Of a DNA stretch of 64,000 nt, positions 52,907 through 60,990 are shown in pieces. The stretch is from Stenotrophomonas maltophilia. GTDB taxonomy: Bacteria > Pseudomonadota > Gammaproteobacteria > Xanthomonadales > Xanthomonadaceae. The position numbers and the translations under genes are program-made. The notes below the pieces were generated by a model. That model worked only from the letters and a program-made list of their open reading frames with translations, was not told where the DNA came from and did no database searches. Position 1 is the first letter of the stretch. The number at the start of each line of letters is the position of its first letter. The stretch is from contig NZ_CP033877.1 in assembly GCF_006970445.1 (NCBI RefSeq), positions 3,542,750-3,606,749 of the forward strand, in the 5' to 3' direction.

Positions 52907-52936
52907 GTAATCGACGGTTCGATTACGCGCGTAATC
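52907..52936. promoter_or_regulatory. Overlapping GTAATC palindromes, operator of the blaI-like gene
   Basis: GTAATCG-ACGGTT-CGATTAC (52907-52926) shares its right half with GATTACGC-GCGTAATC (52921-52936), giving three half-sites in 30 bp. The cluster starts 12 bp upstream of the repressor ATG (52895), in the 118-bp gap to the flavin reductase gene. Two dimers could bind in overlapping fashion and compete. Confidence 0.65.
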
Positions 52937-53013
52937 AAATCTCCTGTCAAGCCCCTCGACTCCGGGTTCATCCCGGCTGCGCGAGCATCGATTCCTCCCG
53001 CCCCAGGCATCGG

Positions 53014-53571
53014 ATGAAGGCGCTGCCCAAGAAGGAGTTCCCGGTCGAGCAGGCCCGTCGCTTCCTCGAACCCGGCCCGATCGTGCTGGTCAGCACCGCC
53101 TGGCGCGGCCAGCGCAACCTGATGACGATGGGCTGGCACATGGTGATGGGCTTCTCGCCTTCGCTGGTCGCCACCTACCTGTGGGACGCGAACCACAGCC
53201 ACGCGCTGGCCCGTGGCAGCGGCGAGTGCGTGATCAACGTGCCCGGCGTGGAGCTGCTGGATACGGTGGTGGACATCGGCAACTGCAGCGGACGCGAGGT
53301 CGACAAGTTCGCCCGTTTCAAGCTCGACGCGCTGCCCGCGCGCGAGGTCGGCGCGCCGCTGGTCGGCCAATGCCATTCGAGCTTCGAATGCCGCTTGTAC
53401 GACGACAGCCAGGTGGCGTCGAGCAACCTGTTCATCTGGGAAATCGTGTGCGCCCATGTTGCGCCCCGGCCGAAACTGCCGCGCACGGTGCATTACCGCG
53501 GCGATGGGCAGTTCATGGTGTCCGGCACGGAAGTCTCGCGTCGACGGCGGTTCAAGCCCGACATGCTGTAA
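53014..53571 (+). CDS. Flavin reductase-like FMN-binding protein
   Basis: A 185-aa protein with the split-barrel fold of flavin reductases: PIVLVSTAWRGQRNLMTMGWHMVMGFSPSLVATYL binds FMN, and GSGECVINVP and SFECRLYDDSQVASSNLFIWEIV complete the barrel. Such proteins use NAD(P)H to reduce flavin for a partner oxygenase, or bind FMN for other redox work. The ATG at 53014 is weakly preceded by AGG. The next gene begins 34 nt downstream. No oxygenase is nearby, so its partner is unknown. Confidence 0.85.
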   Translation: MKALPKKEFPVEQARRFLEPGPIVLVSTAWRGQRNLMTMGWHMVMGFSPSLVATYLWDANHSHALARGSGECVINVPGVELLDTVVDIGNCSGREVDKFARFKLDALPAREVGAPLVGQCHSSFECRLYDDSQVASSNLFIWEIVCAHVAPRPKLPRTVHYRGDGQFMVSGTEVSRRRRFKPDML

Positions 53572-53605
53572 TGCCAGCACTCCCCCACACGCAGGACCGC
53601 CGCGC

Positions 53606-55558
53606 ATGACCGAACACCTCACCGACCTGGACGCCGCCGTCGACTGGTTGTTTGCGCGCGTGGACGGGCCGCTGCGGATCGGGGCACCGCTGGCGCTTGG
53701 CAAGCCGCATCGGCTGCTCAATGCCCTGTATGCACGCGTAGAGCACGATCCGGCGCGGCCGCTGCAGCTGTACACCGCACTCTCGCTGAATCCGCCGAAG
53801 CCACGCGGCAACGGCCTGGAAGCGCGCTTCCTGGCGCCGTTCGCGCAGCGCCATTTCGGCGATGATTTCCCGCGCCTGGCCTATGCCGATGCGATCGCGC
53901 GCGATGCGCTGCCAGCCCATGTGCAGGTGGAAGAGTTCTACATGCAGTCCGGTGCCCTGCTTGGCTCACGACAAGCGCAGTCCAGCTATACCAGCCTGAA
54001 CTACACCCACGCCGCCGACGCGGTGGCGCAGCGCGCACCGCAGGTGATCGTGCAGAAGGTGGCGATGCGACCGAACGACCGCCGGCTTTCGCTGTCGTGC
54101 AACAACGACATCACCCAGGACACGCTGGATGCAATGACCGCGCGCGGCCTGCCGCGCCCATTGATGATTGCCGAGATCGATCCGCAACTGCCCTATATGG
54201 GTGGCTCGGCCACGGTCGATGTGTCGTTCTTCGATCTGGTGATCACCCCGCCGCCGCCGTATCCGGCGCTGTTCGGGCTGCCGCGGCAGCCGGTCGGCGA
54301 TGCCGACTACGCCATCGGCCTGTACGCCAGCACGCTGGTGCGCGACGGCGGCACCCTGCAGATCGGCATCGGCACGTTGGCTGATGCACTCAGCCATGCG
54401 CTGGTGCTGCGCCACACCGACAACGCGCGCTACCGCCGCGTGCTGCATGCGCTGGATCCGCAGCTGGCCAGCCATCCGCTGGTGCAGGAAATCGGTGGTG
54501 TGGACCCGTTCGAAGTGGGACTGTACGGCTGCAGCGAGATGCTCAACGAAGGCTTCCGCAGGCTGGTGCAGACCGGGGTGATCAAGCGCAAGGTGCACGA
54601 CGACCTGGCGCTGATGCAGCGCATCGAGAATGGCAGCACGCTGTCGATCGACCACGCCACCCTGGCTGCCGAAGGCGAGTACCTGCACGGCGCGTTCTAC
54701 CTGGGTTCGCCGGAATTCTACGAATGGCTGCGCACGCTGCCGGAAGACGAGTGCCGTGCGATCGGCATGCGCCGGATCAGCGAGATCAACCAGCTGTACG
54801 GCGGCAACGAAACACTGGAGCGCCTGCAGCGCCGCCATGCGCGCTTCTTCAACTCCTGCATGATGGCCACCGCGTTGGGCGCGGCGGTGTCGGATGCGCT
54901 GGACGATGGACGCGTGGTGTCCGGTGTGGGTGGCCAGTACAACTTCGTGGCGATGGCACATGCGCTGCCGGAGGCCCGCAGCGTGCTGATGTTCCGTGCC
55001 GCGCGCGATGACCAGGGCCGGCGCGAATCGAACGTGCGCTGGAACTACGGTCACACCACCATCCCGCGCCACCTGCGCGACATCTACCTCAACGAGTACG
55101 GCATCGCCGACCTGCGTGGGCTGACCGACGAGGACTGCGTGCATGCGATGACCGCAGTCACCGAAGCCCCGTTCCAGAGCGATCTGCTGCAGCAGGCACA
55201 TGCCTCGCGCAAGTTGCTGGCGGCCGCGCAACCGGATCCGGAGCGTCAGCGGCGCAACACGCCACAGGCGCTGGCGGCGGCACTGGCGCCGTTCCGCGCT
55301 GATGGCAGCCTGCCGGACTATCCGCTGGGCAGCGATTTCAACGAGATCGAGCAGGTGCTGGTGAAAGCGCTGGCCTGGCTGAAGGCCAACACGCAGACCC
55401 GCGGCGACAAGCTGCGTACGGTCTGGGCAGCGCTGCGCCAACCCGCTGGCGACGGCGATGCGGTGTACCTGCAGCGCATGGGCCTGCAAGCACCGAAGGA
55501 TTTCGCAGAACGCCTGGACGCGCGACTGCTGCGGCTGGCACTGGCGCGTACCGCCTGA
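53606..55558 (+). CDS. Acetyl-CoA hydrolase/transferase family protein
   Basis: A 650-aa enzyme of the acetyl-CoA hydrolase / CoA-transferase fold. The middle has the CoA-transferase core: LQIGIGTLADALSHAL, FEVGLYGCSEMLNEGFRRLV, then VSGVGGQYNFVAMAHAL and the C-terminal LNEYGIADLRGLTDEDC. The region is longer than the usual 500 aa because of an extra N-terminal segment of about 100 residues. It likely moves CoA between acetate, succinate or similar acids, or hydrolyses acetyl-CoA. Not in an acetate-utilising operon; the substrate is open. Confidence 0.85.
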   Translation: MTEHLTDLDAAVDWLFARVDGPLRIGAPLALGKPHRLLNALYARVEHDPARPLQLYTALSLNPPKPRGNGLEARFLAPFAQRHFGDDFPRLAYADAIARDALPAHVQVEEFYMQSGALLGSRQAQSSYTSLNYTHAADAVAQRAPQVIVQKVAMRPNDRRLSLSCNNDITQDTLDAMTARGLPRPLMIAEIDPQLPYMGGSATVDVSFFDLVITPPPPYPALFGLPRQPVGDADYAIGLYASTLVRDGGTLQIGIGTLADALSHALVLRHTDNARYRRVLHALDPQLASHPLVQEIGGVDPFEVGLYGCSEMLNEGFRRLVQTGVIKRKVHDDLALMQRIENGSTLSIDHATLAAEGEYLHGAFYLGSPEFYEWLRTLPEDECRAIGMRRISEINQLYGGNETLERLQRRHARFFNSCMMATALGAAVSDALDDGRVVSGVGGQYNFVAMAHALPEARSVLMFRAARDDQGRRESNVRWNYGHTTIPRHLRDIYLNEYGIADLRGLTDEDCVHAMTAVTEAPFQSDLLQQAHASRKLLAAAQPDPERQRRNTPQALAAALAPFRADGSLPDYPLGSDFNEIEQVLVKALAWLKANTQTRGDKLRTVWAALRQPAGDGDAVYLQRMGLQAPKDFAERLDARLLRLALARTA

Positions 55559-55563
55559 GAAAT

Positions 55564-55619
55564 GGGGACGGAGGGGATTAAGTCGTTTGTGCACAAACGA
55601 CTTAATCCCCTCCGTCCCC
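55564..55619. repeat. Perfect 56-bp palindrome
   Basis: GGGGACGGAGGGGATTAAGT... (55564-) reads identically on both strands to 55619, with no loop at its centre (GTGCAC), and is followed by five T. It may end the CoA-enzyme transcript. It is unlike the SMAG and GGGGTCAGA families in sequence. From memory similar GGGGACGGAGGGGATTAAGT units occur as dispersed repeats in other proteobacteria. Confidence 0.8.
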
Positions 55620-55633
55620 TTTTTCTTGCGGCA

Positions 55634-55661
55634 AAGAAAAGGCCGGCATGCGCCGGCCTTT
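55634..55661 (-). terminator. Terminator after tkt (bidirectional type)
   Basis: AAAGGCCGGC-ATGC-GCCGGCCTTT; on the minus strand the stem is followed by TCTTTGCC. It lies 24 nt past the tkt stop codon. Confidence 0.75.
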
Positions 55662-55684
55662 CCTTCATTGCACCGCGAGGCTGC

Positions 55685-57682
55685 TTACAGCGCCTTGGCG
55701 GCTTCCACCACGTGGGCGGTGGTGATGCCGAAGTGCTTGTACAGCTGGTCGGCCGGGGCCGAGGCACCGAAGGTGTCGATACCGATCACCGCACCGTCCA
55801 GGCCAACGAACTGGCGCCAGAAACCGGTGACGCCGGCTTCCACGGCCACGCGCTTGCGCACGGCGTTCGGCAGCACCGATTCACGGTAGGCCGCATCCTG
55901 GCGCAGGAACACGTCGGTGGACGGCATCGAGACCACGCGGGTCTTGAGGCCAGCCGCGTCCAACTGGGCCTTGGCTTCGGTAGCCAGCGAGACTTCCGAA
56001 CCGGTGGCGATCAGGATCACGTCCGGGGTACCGGCCGCATCGGCCAGCACGTAGCCACCGCGCTCGATCTGGGCGATCTGCTCAGCGTTGCGGGGCTGGT
56101 GCGGCAGGTTCTGGCGGCTGAACACCAGGCAGCTCGGGCCGTCCTGGCGGGTGATCGCAGCCTTCCAGCTCACCGCCGACTCGACCGCATCGCACGGACG
56201 CCACACGTCGTTGTTCGGGATGTAGCGCAGCGAAGCCAGGTGCTCCACCGGCTGGTGGGTCGGGCCGTCTTCGCCCAGGCCGATCGAGTCGTGGGTATAG
56301 ACGTGGATGGCGTGGGCCGGGATCAGGGCGCTCATGCGCACGCCATTGCGGGCGTAGTCGCTGAACACCAGGAAGGTGGCGTCGAACGGAATGAAACCAC
56401 CGTGCAGGGCCAGGCCGTTGGCAATCGCGGTCATGCCGAACTCGCGCACGCCGTAGTACACGTAGTTGGCGTTGGCGTCGTCGCTGGCGACCGACTTGCT
56501 GCCCTTCCACAGGGTCAGGTTGGAGTGCGCCAGATCAGCCGAGCCGCCTACGATTTCCGGCAGCAGTGGGGCATAGGCTTCGATGGCCAGCTGCGAGGCC
56601 TTGCGCGAAGCGATCGTCGGGCCTTCCGCCGCCACCTGGGCGATGTAGGCATCGGCCTTGGCAACGAAGTCGGCCGGCAGATCGCCGTGCGAACGGCGGG
56701 TCAGCTCGGCGGCTTCGCCCGGATACTGGCTGGCGTACTTGTCGAACAGCTGTTCCCACTCGGCCTGGCGCAGAGTGCCGGCGCCATTGGCGCGCCAGCC
56801 GTCATAGATCGCCTGCGGGATCTCGAACGGGCCGTACTCCCAGCCCAGCTGCTTGCGGGTGGCTTCCAGCTCGTCCTTGCCCAGCGGTGCGCCGTGGCTG
56901 GATTCCTTGCCCGCCTTGTTCGGCGAACCAAAACCAATGGTGGTGCGGCAGCAGATCAGGGTCGGCTTGTCGCTCTGCGACAGCGCGGCCTCGATGCCGG
57001 CCTTGATGCTTTCCGGGTCGTGGCCATCGACGTCGCGGACCACGTTCCAGCCGTAGGCCTCGAAACGCTCCGGGGTGTTGTCGGTGAACCAGCCCTCGAC
57101 GTTGCCGTCGATGGAGATGTGGTTGTTGTCCCAGAAGCAGACCAGCTTGTGCAGGCCCCAGGTGCCGGCCAGCGAGGCGGCTTCATGCGACACGCCTTCC
57201 ATCAGGCAGCCATCACCCATGAACACCCAGGTGCGGTGGTCGACCACTTCCAGCTCCGGGCGGTTGAAGCGCTGTGCCAGCAGCTTCTCGGCCAGGGCGA
57301 AGCCCACGGCGTTGGCGAAACCCTGGCCCAGCGGGCCGGTGGTGGTTTCCACGCCCGGGGTCTCGTGGCGTTCCGGGTGGCCGGCGGTGTGGCTGCCCAG
57401 CTGGCGGAACAGCTTCAGCTGCTCGATCGGCAGGTCGTAACCGCTCAGGTGCAGCAGCGCGTACTGCAGCATCGAACCGTGGCCGTTGGACAGCACGAAA
57501 CGGTCGCGGTTGAACCAGTGCGGGTTGCTCGGGTTATGGCGGAGGTAGTCGTTCCAGAGGACTTCGGCGATGTCGGCCATGCCCATGGGCATGCCGGGGT
57601 GGCCGGACTTTGCGGTTTCAACCGCATCGGCGGCAAGGAAGCGGATGGCGTTGGCCAACTGGCGACGGGTAGGCTGCGTCAT
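55685..57682 (-). CDS. tkt: Transketolase
   Basis: A 665-aa TPP enzyme of the pentose phosphate pathway that moves two-carbon units between sugar phosphates. The TPP/Mg motif is [22 protein letters not shown] and the pyrimidine domain has [15 protein letters not shown] with the catalytic Glu region. The start [21 protein letters not shown] is standard, and its length equals E. coli TktA (663 aa). Upstream is a 215-bp gap with a SMAG-type repeat and a GGGGTCAGA hairpin. It stands alone but lies on the same strand as the glycolytic genes. Confidence 0.96.
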   Translation of the reverse strand: MTQPTRRQLANAIRFLAADAVETAKSGHPGMPMGMADIAEVLWNDYLRHNPSNPHWFNRDRFVLSNGHGSMLQYALLHLSGYDLPIEQLKLFRQLGSHTAGHPERHETPGVETTTGPLGQGFANAVGFALAEKLLAQRFNRPELEVVDHRTWVFMGDGCLMEGVSHEAASLAGTWGLHKLVCFWDNNHISIDGNVEGWFTDNTPERFEAYGWNVVRDVDGHDPESIKAGIEAALSQSDKPTLICCRTTIGFGSPNKAGKESSHGAPLGKDELEATRKQLGWEYGPFEIPQAIYDGWRANGAGTLRQAEWEQLFDKYASQYPGEAAELTRRSHGDLPADFVAKADAYIAQVAAEGPTIASRKASQLAIEAYAPLLPEIVGGSADLAHSNLTLWKGSKSVASDDANANYVYYGVREFGMTAIANGLALHGGFIPFDATFLVFSDYARNGVRMSALIPAHAIHVYTHDSIGLGEDGPTHQPVEHLASLRYIPNNDVWRPCDAVESAVSWKAAITRQDGPSCLVFSRQNLPHQPRNAEQIAQIERGGYVLADAAGTPDVILIATGSEVSLATEAKAQLDAAGLKTRVVSMPSTDVFLRQDAAYRESVLPNAVRKRVAVEAGVTGFWRQFVGLDGAVIGIDTFGASAPADQLYKHFGITTAHVVEAAKAL

Positions 57683-57774
57683 GGTTCTGTCGGAATCGGG
57701 AGGCGGCCGCGGACGTGCGGGCGGCCTATTGTCCCATAGTCGTCGGGCGGGGGTCAGTCCAACGTGCCTGGCAG

Positions 57775-57795
57775 GTGCCGGCCGTTGGCCGGCAC
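57775..57795. repeat. Single SMAG-type palindrome, TGCCGGCC subtype
   Basis: GTGCCGGCC-GTT-GGCCGGCAC in the tkt upstream gap. It has the same body as the dimers after thiS and mscL, but is alone and has lost the GTAG head (GCAG is seen). Confidence 0.6.
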
Positions 57796-57829
57796 GTCAT
57801 GATCTCCGCCGGATTCCGCATGTGAAAAA

Positions 57830-57869
57830 GGGGTCGGAGCCCTTTCCCTGCGGAAAGGAATCCGACCCC
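57830..57869. repeat. GGGGTCAGA-family hairpin, copy 10
   Basis: GGGGTCGGAGCCCTTTCC pairs with GGAAAGGAATCCGACCCC. Here TCGGA replaces TCAGA and is matched by TCCGA on the other side. It lies 28 nt past the stop of the symporter gene. Confidence 0.8.
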
Positions 57870-57897
57870 GATCAGGTCGCCAGCAGTGGCGTTGGAC

Positions 57898-59217
57898 TCA
57901 GTCCTGCTGCGGCCCCAGCGCCGGGCCATCGTGCGACTCGCCCTTGGCCACCAGCGTGGTCAGGGCCAGGTCACCGGTCACGTTCAGCGCGGTACGGCAC
58001 ATGTCCAGGAAGTGGTTCACGCCCAGGATCAGGCCGATGCCCAGCGGGTTCACGCCGACCATCGCGCAGATCATCGCCACCACCGGCAGCGAGCCCGACG
58101 GCACACCGGCAGTGCCGATGCCACCGAGGATGCAGACCGCCATCACCATGATCTGCTGGCCGATGCTCAGGTCCACGCCGAAGAACTGGGCCAGGAAGAT
58201 CACCGTCACGCCCTCGAACAGCGCGGTGCCGTTCTGGTTGGCGGTGGCGCCCACGGTCAGCACGAAGCGCGACACGCGCTGCGGCAGGCCCATCTGGTCG
58301 GCCACGCGCAGCGCGGTCGGCAGGGTCGCGTTGCTGGAGGCGGTGGAGAACGCCATCACCGTCGCTTCCTGGGTATCGCGGAAGAACGACAGCGGCGAGC
58401 GGCCGGACAGCCACACCGCGGTACCGTAGGTCACGATCATGTGCAGGCCGAGTGCCAGCACCACCACGCCCACGTAGGCACCGAGGCGGATGATCAGCTC
58501 GAAGCCGAACAGTGCGGCCAGGTTGAACATGAAGCAGGCCACCGCATAGGGGGCCAGGCGGATGACCAGGTTGATCAGGGTCATCGAAATTTCGAACACG
58601 CCTTCGATGGCGCGGCGCAGCGGGGCAACCTTCTCGTTGTCGGTCAGCACCATGCCGATGCCGAACATCAGCGCGAAGAACATCAGCGACAGGATCGCAC
58701 CGTTGTCCGACGCGGCCTGCAGCACGTTGCTCGGCACGATCGACAGCAGCATGTCCATGCCCTTCGGCGTGCCATGGATGCCAGCGACGATTTCCTTGCT
58801 GCGCTCGGCGTTCTCCGACAGCATCAGTGCCGCGGTCTGCGGATCGACGCCCGCGCCCGGCTTGAGCACGTTGACCAGTACCAGGCCGATGCCCACCGCG
58901 ATGCCGGACAGCAGCACGGTGTAGGCCAGCGTCTTCCAGCCGATGCGGCCAAGGGCGCGGATGTCGCCCATCTCCGATACGCCCATGATCAGCGCCGAGA
59001 AGATCAGCGGCACGATCAGCATGAAGATCAGGTTGAGGAACAGGCCCGAAGCCGGGGTGGTGACGTAGTCCATTACCCACTTGGCACCGGCCTGCAGACC
59101 ATCGACGCTGCCGCCCAGGGCATGCACGATCAGTCCCAGGACCAGGCCGATCGCAAAGCCGATGCCCATCTTCCAATGCAGGGGCAACTTCTTCTTGTCG
59201 GCAGCAGCTGCTGTCAT
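57898..59217 (-). CDS. Dicarboxylate/amino acid:cation symporter (DAACS family)
   Basis: A 439-aa inner-membrane symporter of the GltP/DctA fold with eight helices and two hairpins. The substrate-site motifs are SSNATLPTALRVAD (serine-rich hairpin HP1) and VGATANQNGTALFEGVTVIFLAQ (TM7 with the NQNGT-type metal motif). HP2 is GGIGTAGVPSGSL. It imports glutamate, aspartate or C4-dicarboxylates with H+ or Na+. The ATG at 59217 has GGAAA upstream. Monocistronic between tkt and the Bat operon. Confidence 0.92.
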   Translation of the reverse strand: MTAAAADKKKLPLHWKMGIGFAIGLVLGLIVHALGGSVDGLQAGAKWVMDYVTTPASGLFLNLIFMLIVPLIFSALIMGVSEMGDIRALGRIGWKTLAYTVLLSGIAVGIGLVLVNVLKPGAGVDPQTAALMLSENAERSKEIVAGIHGTPKGMDMLLSIVPSNVLQAASDNGAILSLMFFALMFGIGMVLTDNEKVAPLRRAIEGVFEISMTLINLVIRLAPYAVACFMFNLAALFGFELIIRLGAYVGVVVLALGLHMIVTYGTAVWLSGRSPLSFFRDTQEATVMAFSTASSNATLPTALRVADQMGLPQRVSRFVLTVGATANQNGTALFEGVTVIFLAQFFGVDLSIGQQIMVMAVCILGGIGTAGVPSGSLPVVAMICAMVGVNPLGIGLILGVNHFLDMCRTALNVTGDLALTTLVAKGESHDGPALGPQQD

Positions 59218-59274
59218 ACGCGGGTTTCCTCGAAAAATGAATGCACTCTAACAAAGCGCGCAAGCGGCGCCGGT

Positions 59275-60990
59275 TCAGGTTCGCCGCGGTGGATACAGCG
59301 GCGCCAGGCCAGTTTCGGCGGTGCCCTTGGCCGCCGACCAGTGCGGTCCGTCACGGAAGACCTCGCGCAGGCGCGCGCGCAACGATGCCAGTTCGCCCTG
59401 CCCGCCCCAACGCGCCTGCTGCAGGTCCAGCAATACCTGGCGCTGGGCCGGGTCTTCCAGCCGGGCGATGACCTGTTCGATGCGTTCCACACCAGCCATC
59501 GCACACAGCTGTGCTTCCACCTGGTCGAAACCCTCGCCATCCAGCGCGCGGCGCAGTTCGGCCACGCCGGCACGTCCGCTCGCCACAGTCGGCACAGAGG
59601 ACTTTCCGGCTGCAGGCGCCGCCGCACGCGGGCGGCGACCTCTCTGCCAGCCCCAAATCAGGGTCAACAGCCACAGCAGTGCCAGGCCGATGGCCGCCGC
59701 CATCCACGGCCACGGACGCTCGGACAGGCCGCTGGCACGTGGATCAGTCGCGGCGATACGCGCGTCCTGTCCATCAGTGCCGGGCAGCGCGGCGTCGGTG
59801 TCGATCGGTGGCAACGGTGCCGGTGAGGCAGTACCAGTACCGGTGCCGGCCGCAACGGCCAGCGTCAGGTCCGGCAACTTCGCTTCCTGTGCCTTGCCGT
59901 TGCGTACATCCCACCAGGGCAGGCGCGGCCCCGGTACCACCAGCGAACCTGGCTGGCGCGGCACGATCGAATAGCGGCGAGTGACCTTCAGGCGCGGCGT
60001 GCTGCCGTTGAAGGTCTCCTCGTACTGCGCAGGCTCGGCGAACACCTGCGCCGCGTTGCCGACATCGGGGACCGGCAGGTCGGTGAACTGTGCACGGGTG
60101 GCGCCTTCGGCAACCGCTTCGACCACCACGTTTGCGGCCTCACCGGTGCGGGCACTGGTCGGCGCACTGGTGTAGCGCAGCTGCAGGCTCTGCAGGGGCA
60201 GCCACGGCTGCGCGGCCTGCGCCGGCTGTGCCTGCACCTGCAGCGTGCGGTCGGCACTGGTGGCATTCATGCGGCCGTCGCCACCGCCGAAGAAATCATC
60301 GAAGAAGCCACCCGCGCTGCGCCCGCTGAAACGCGCACCCGCGAGTCGCAACGCGCCGCTGCGCTCGGGGATCAGCAGGAAACGTCGTTCGACCACGTTG
60401 TAGCGGCGCCCGTTGACCTGGCGCACATCGGTGCGATCGTCGCCCACGCGCTGCAACGACGCACCCGCCGGGGTATCCAGCACCAGCTCGCCGGAGGCAA
60501 GCTGCGAGGCGAAATACAGGCGCACCACCACGCCCACGCTCTGCTGTACATACGGCGTATCGTCATCGACAACAGTTTCGATGAAGGCCATCGCATTGCT
60601 GTCGGGCCCCGCCACGGCGGCCGCATCGACCTGCAGCGTCAGTGGCGCGGTGCGCACACTGCCCACCTGCAGGCCCGGCACCACCAGCGCACCACTGCGC
60701 CGTGGCGTCAGCGCCACGCCATACAGGTTGCGCTGCTGCATGCTGCCATTGCTCCACTCCACCTGGCGGCTGCTGGTCTGGCCGCTCAGGTCGAAGTCGG
60801 TGCGCAATGACGTGAAGTCAGGGGCGCCCTGGTCGCTCTCAACATTGAGGGTGACCGTCTCGCCCATCGCGATGCGGTCGCGGTCCAGCCAGGCGCGCGG
60901 CTGCGCCCAGGCCATCAGCGGCAGCCACAGCAGCAGTGCCACCAGTACCTGCAGTGACCAGCGCCCGTGCATGTTGATCGCCCGCGTCAT
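59275..60990 (-). CDS. BatD-type protein of the Bat operon
   Basis: A 571-aa exported membrane protein. The signal peptide is followed by a chain of beta-sandwich modules (AWLDRDRIAMGETVTLNVESD, RRFLLIPERSGALRLAGARFSG, RRYSIVPRQPGSLVVPG) as in BatD. A membrane helix lies at about 435-455, and a helical cytoplasmic tail ends it. BatD is the last gene of Bat (Bacteroides aerotolerance-type) operons and its start overlaps the stop of the VWA/TPR gene by 4 nt. It probably anchors a complex with BatA and BatB/C in the envelope; the precise role is unknown. Confidence 0.87.
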   Translation of the reverse strand: MTRAINMHGRWSLQVLVALLLWLPLMAWAQPRAWLDRDRIAMGETVTLNVESDQGAPDFTSLRTDFDLSGQTSSRQVEWSNGSMQQRNLYGVALTPRRSGALVVPGLQVGSVRTAPLTLQVDAAAVAGPDSNAMAFIETVVDDDTPYVQQSVGVVVRLYFASQLASGELVLDTPAGASLQRVGDDRTDVRQVNGRRYNVVERRFLLIPERSGALRLAGARFSGRSAGGFFDDFFGGGDGRMNATSADRTLQVQAQPAQAAQPWLPLQSLQLRYTSAPTSARTGEAANVVVEAVAEGATRAQFTDLPVPDVGNAAQVFAEPAQYEETFNGSTPRLKVTRRYSIVPRQPGSLVVPGPRLPWWDVRNGKAQEAKLPDLTLAVAAGTGTGTASPAPLPPIDTDAALPGTDGQDARIAATDPRASGLSERPWPWMAAAIGLALLWLLTLIWGWQRGRRPRAAAPAAGKSSVPTVASGRAGVAELRRALDGEGFDQVEAQLCAMAGVERIEQVIARLEDPAQRQVLLDLQQARWGGQGELASLRARLREVFRDGPHWSAAKGTAETGLAPLYPPRRT

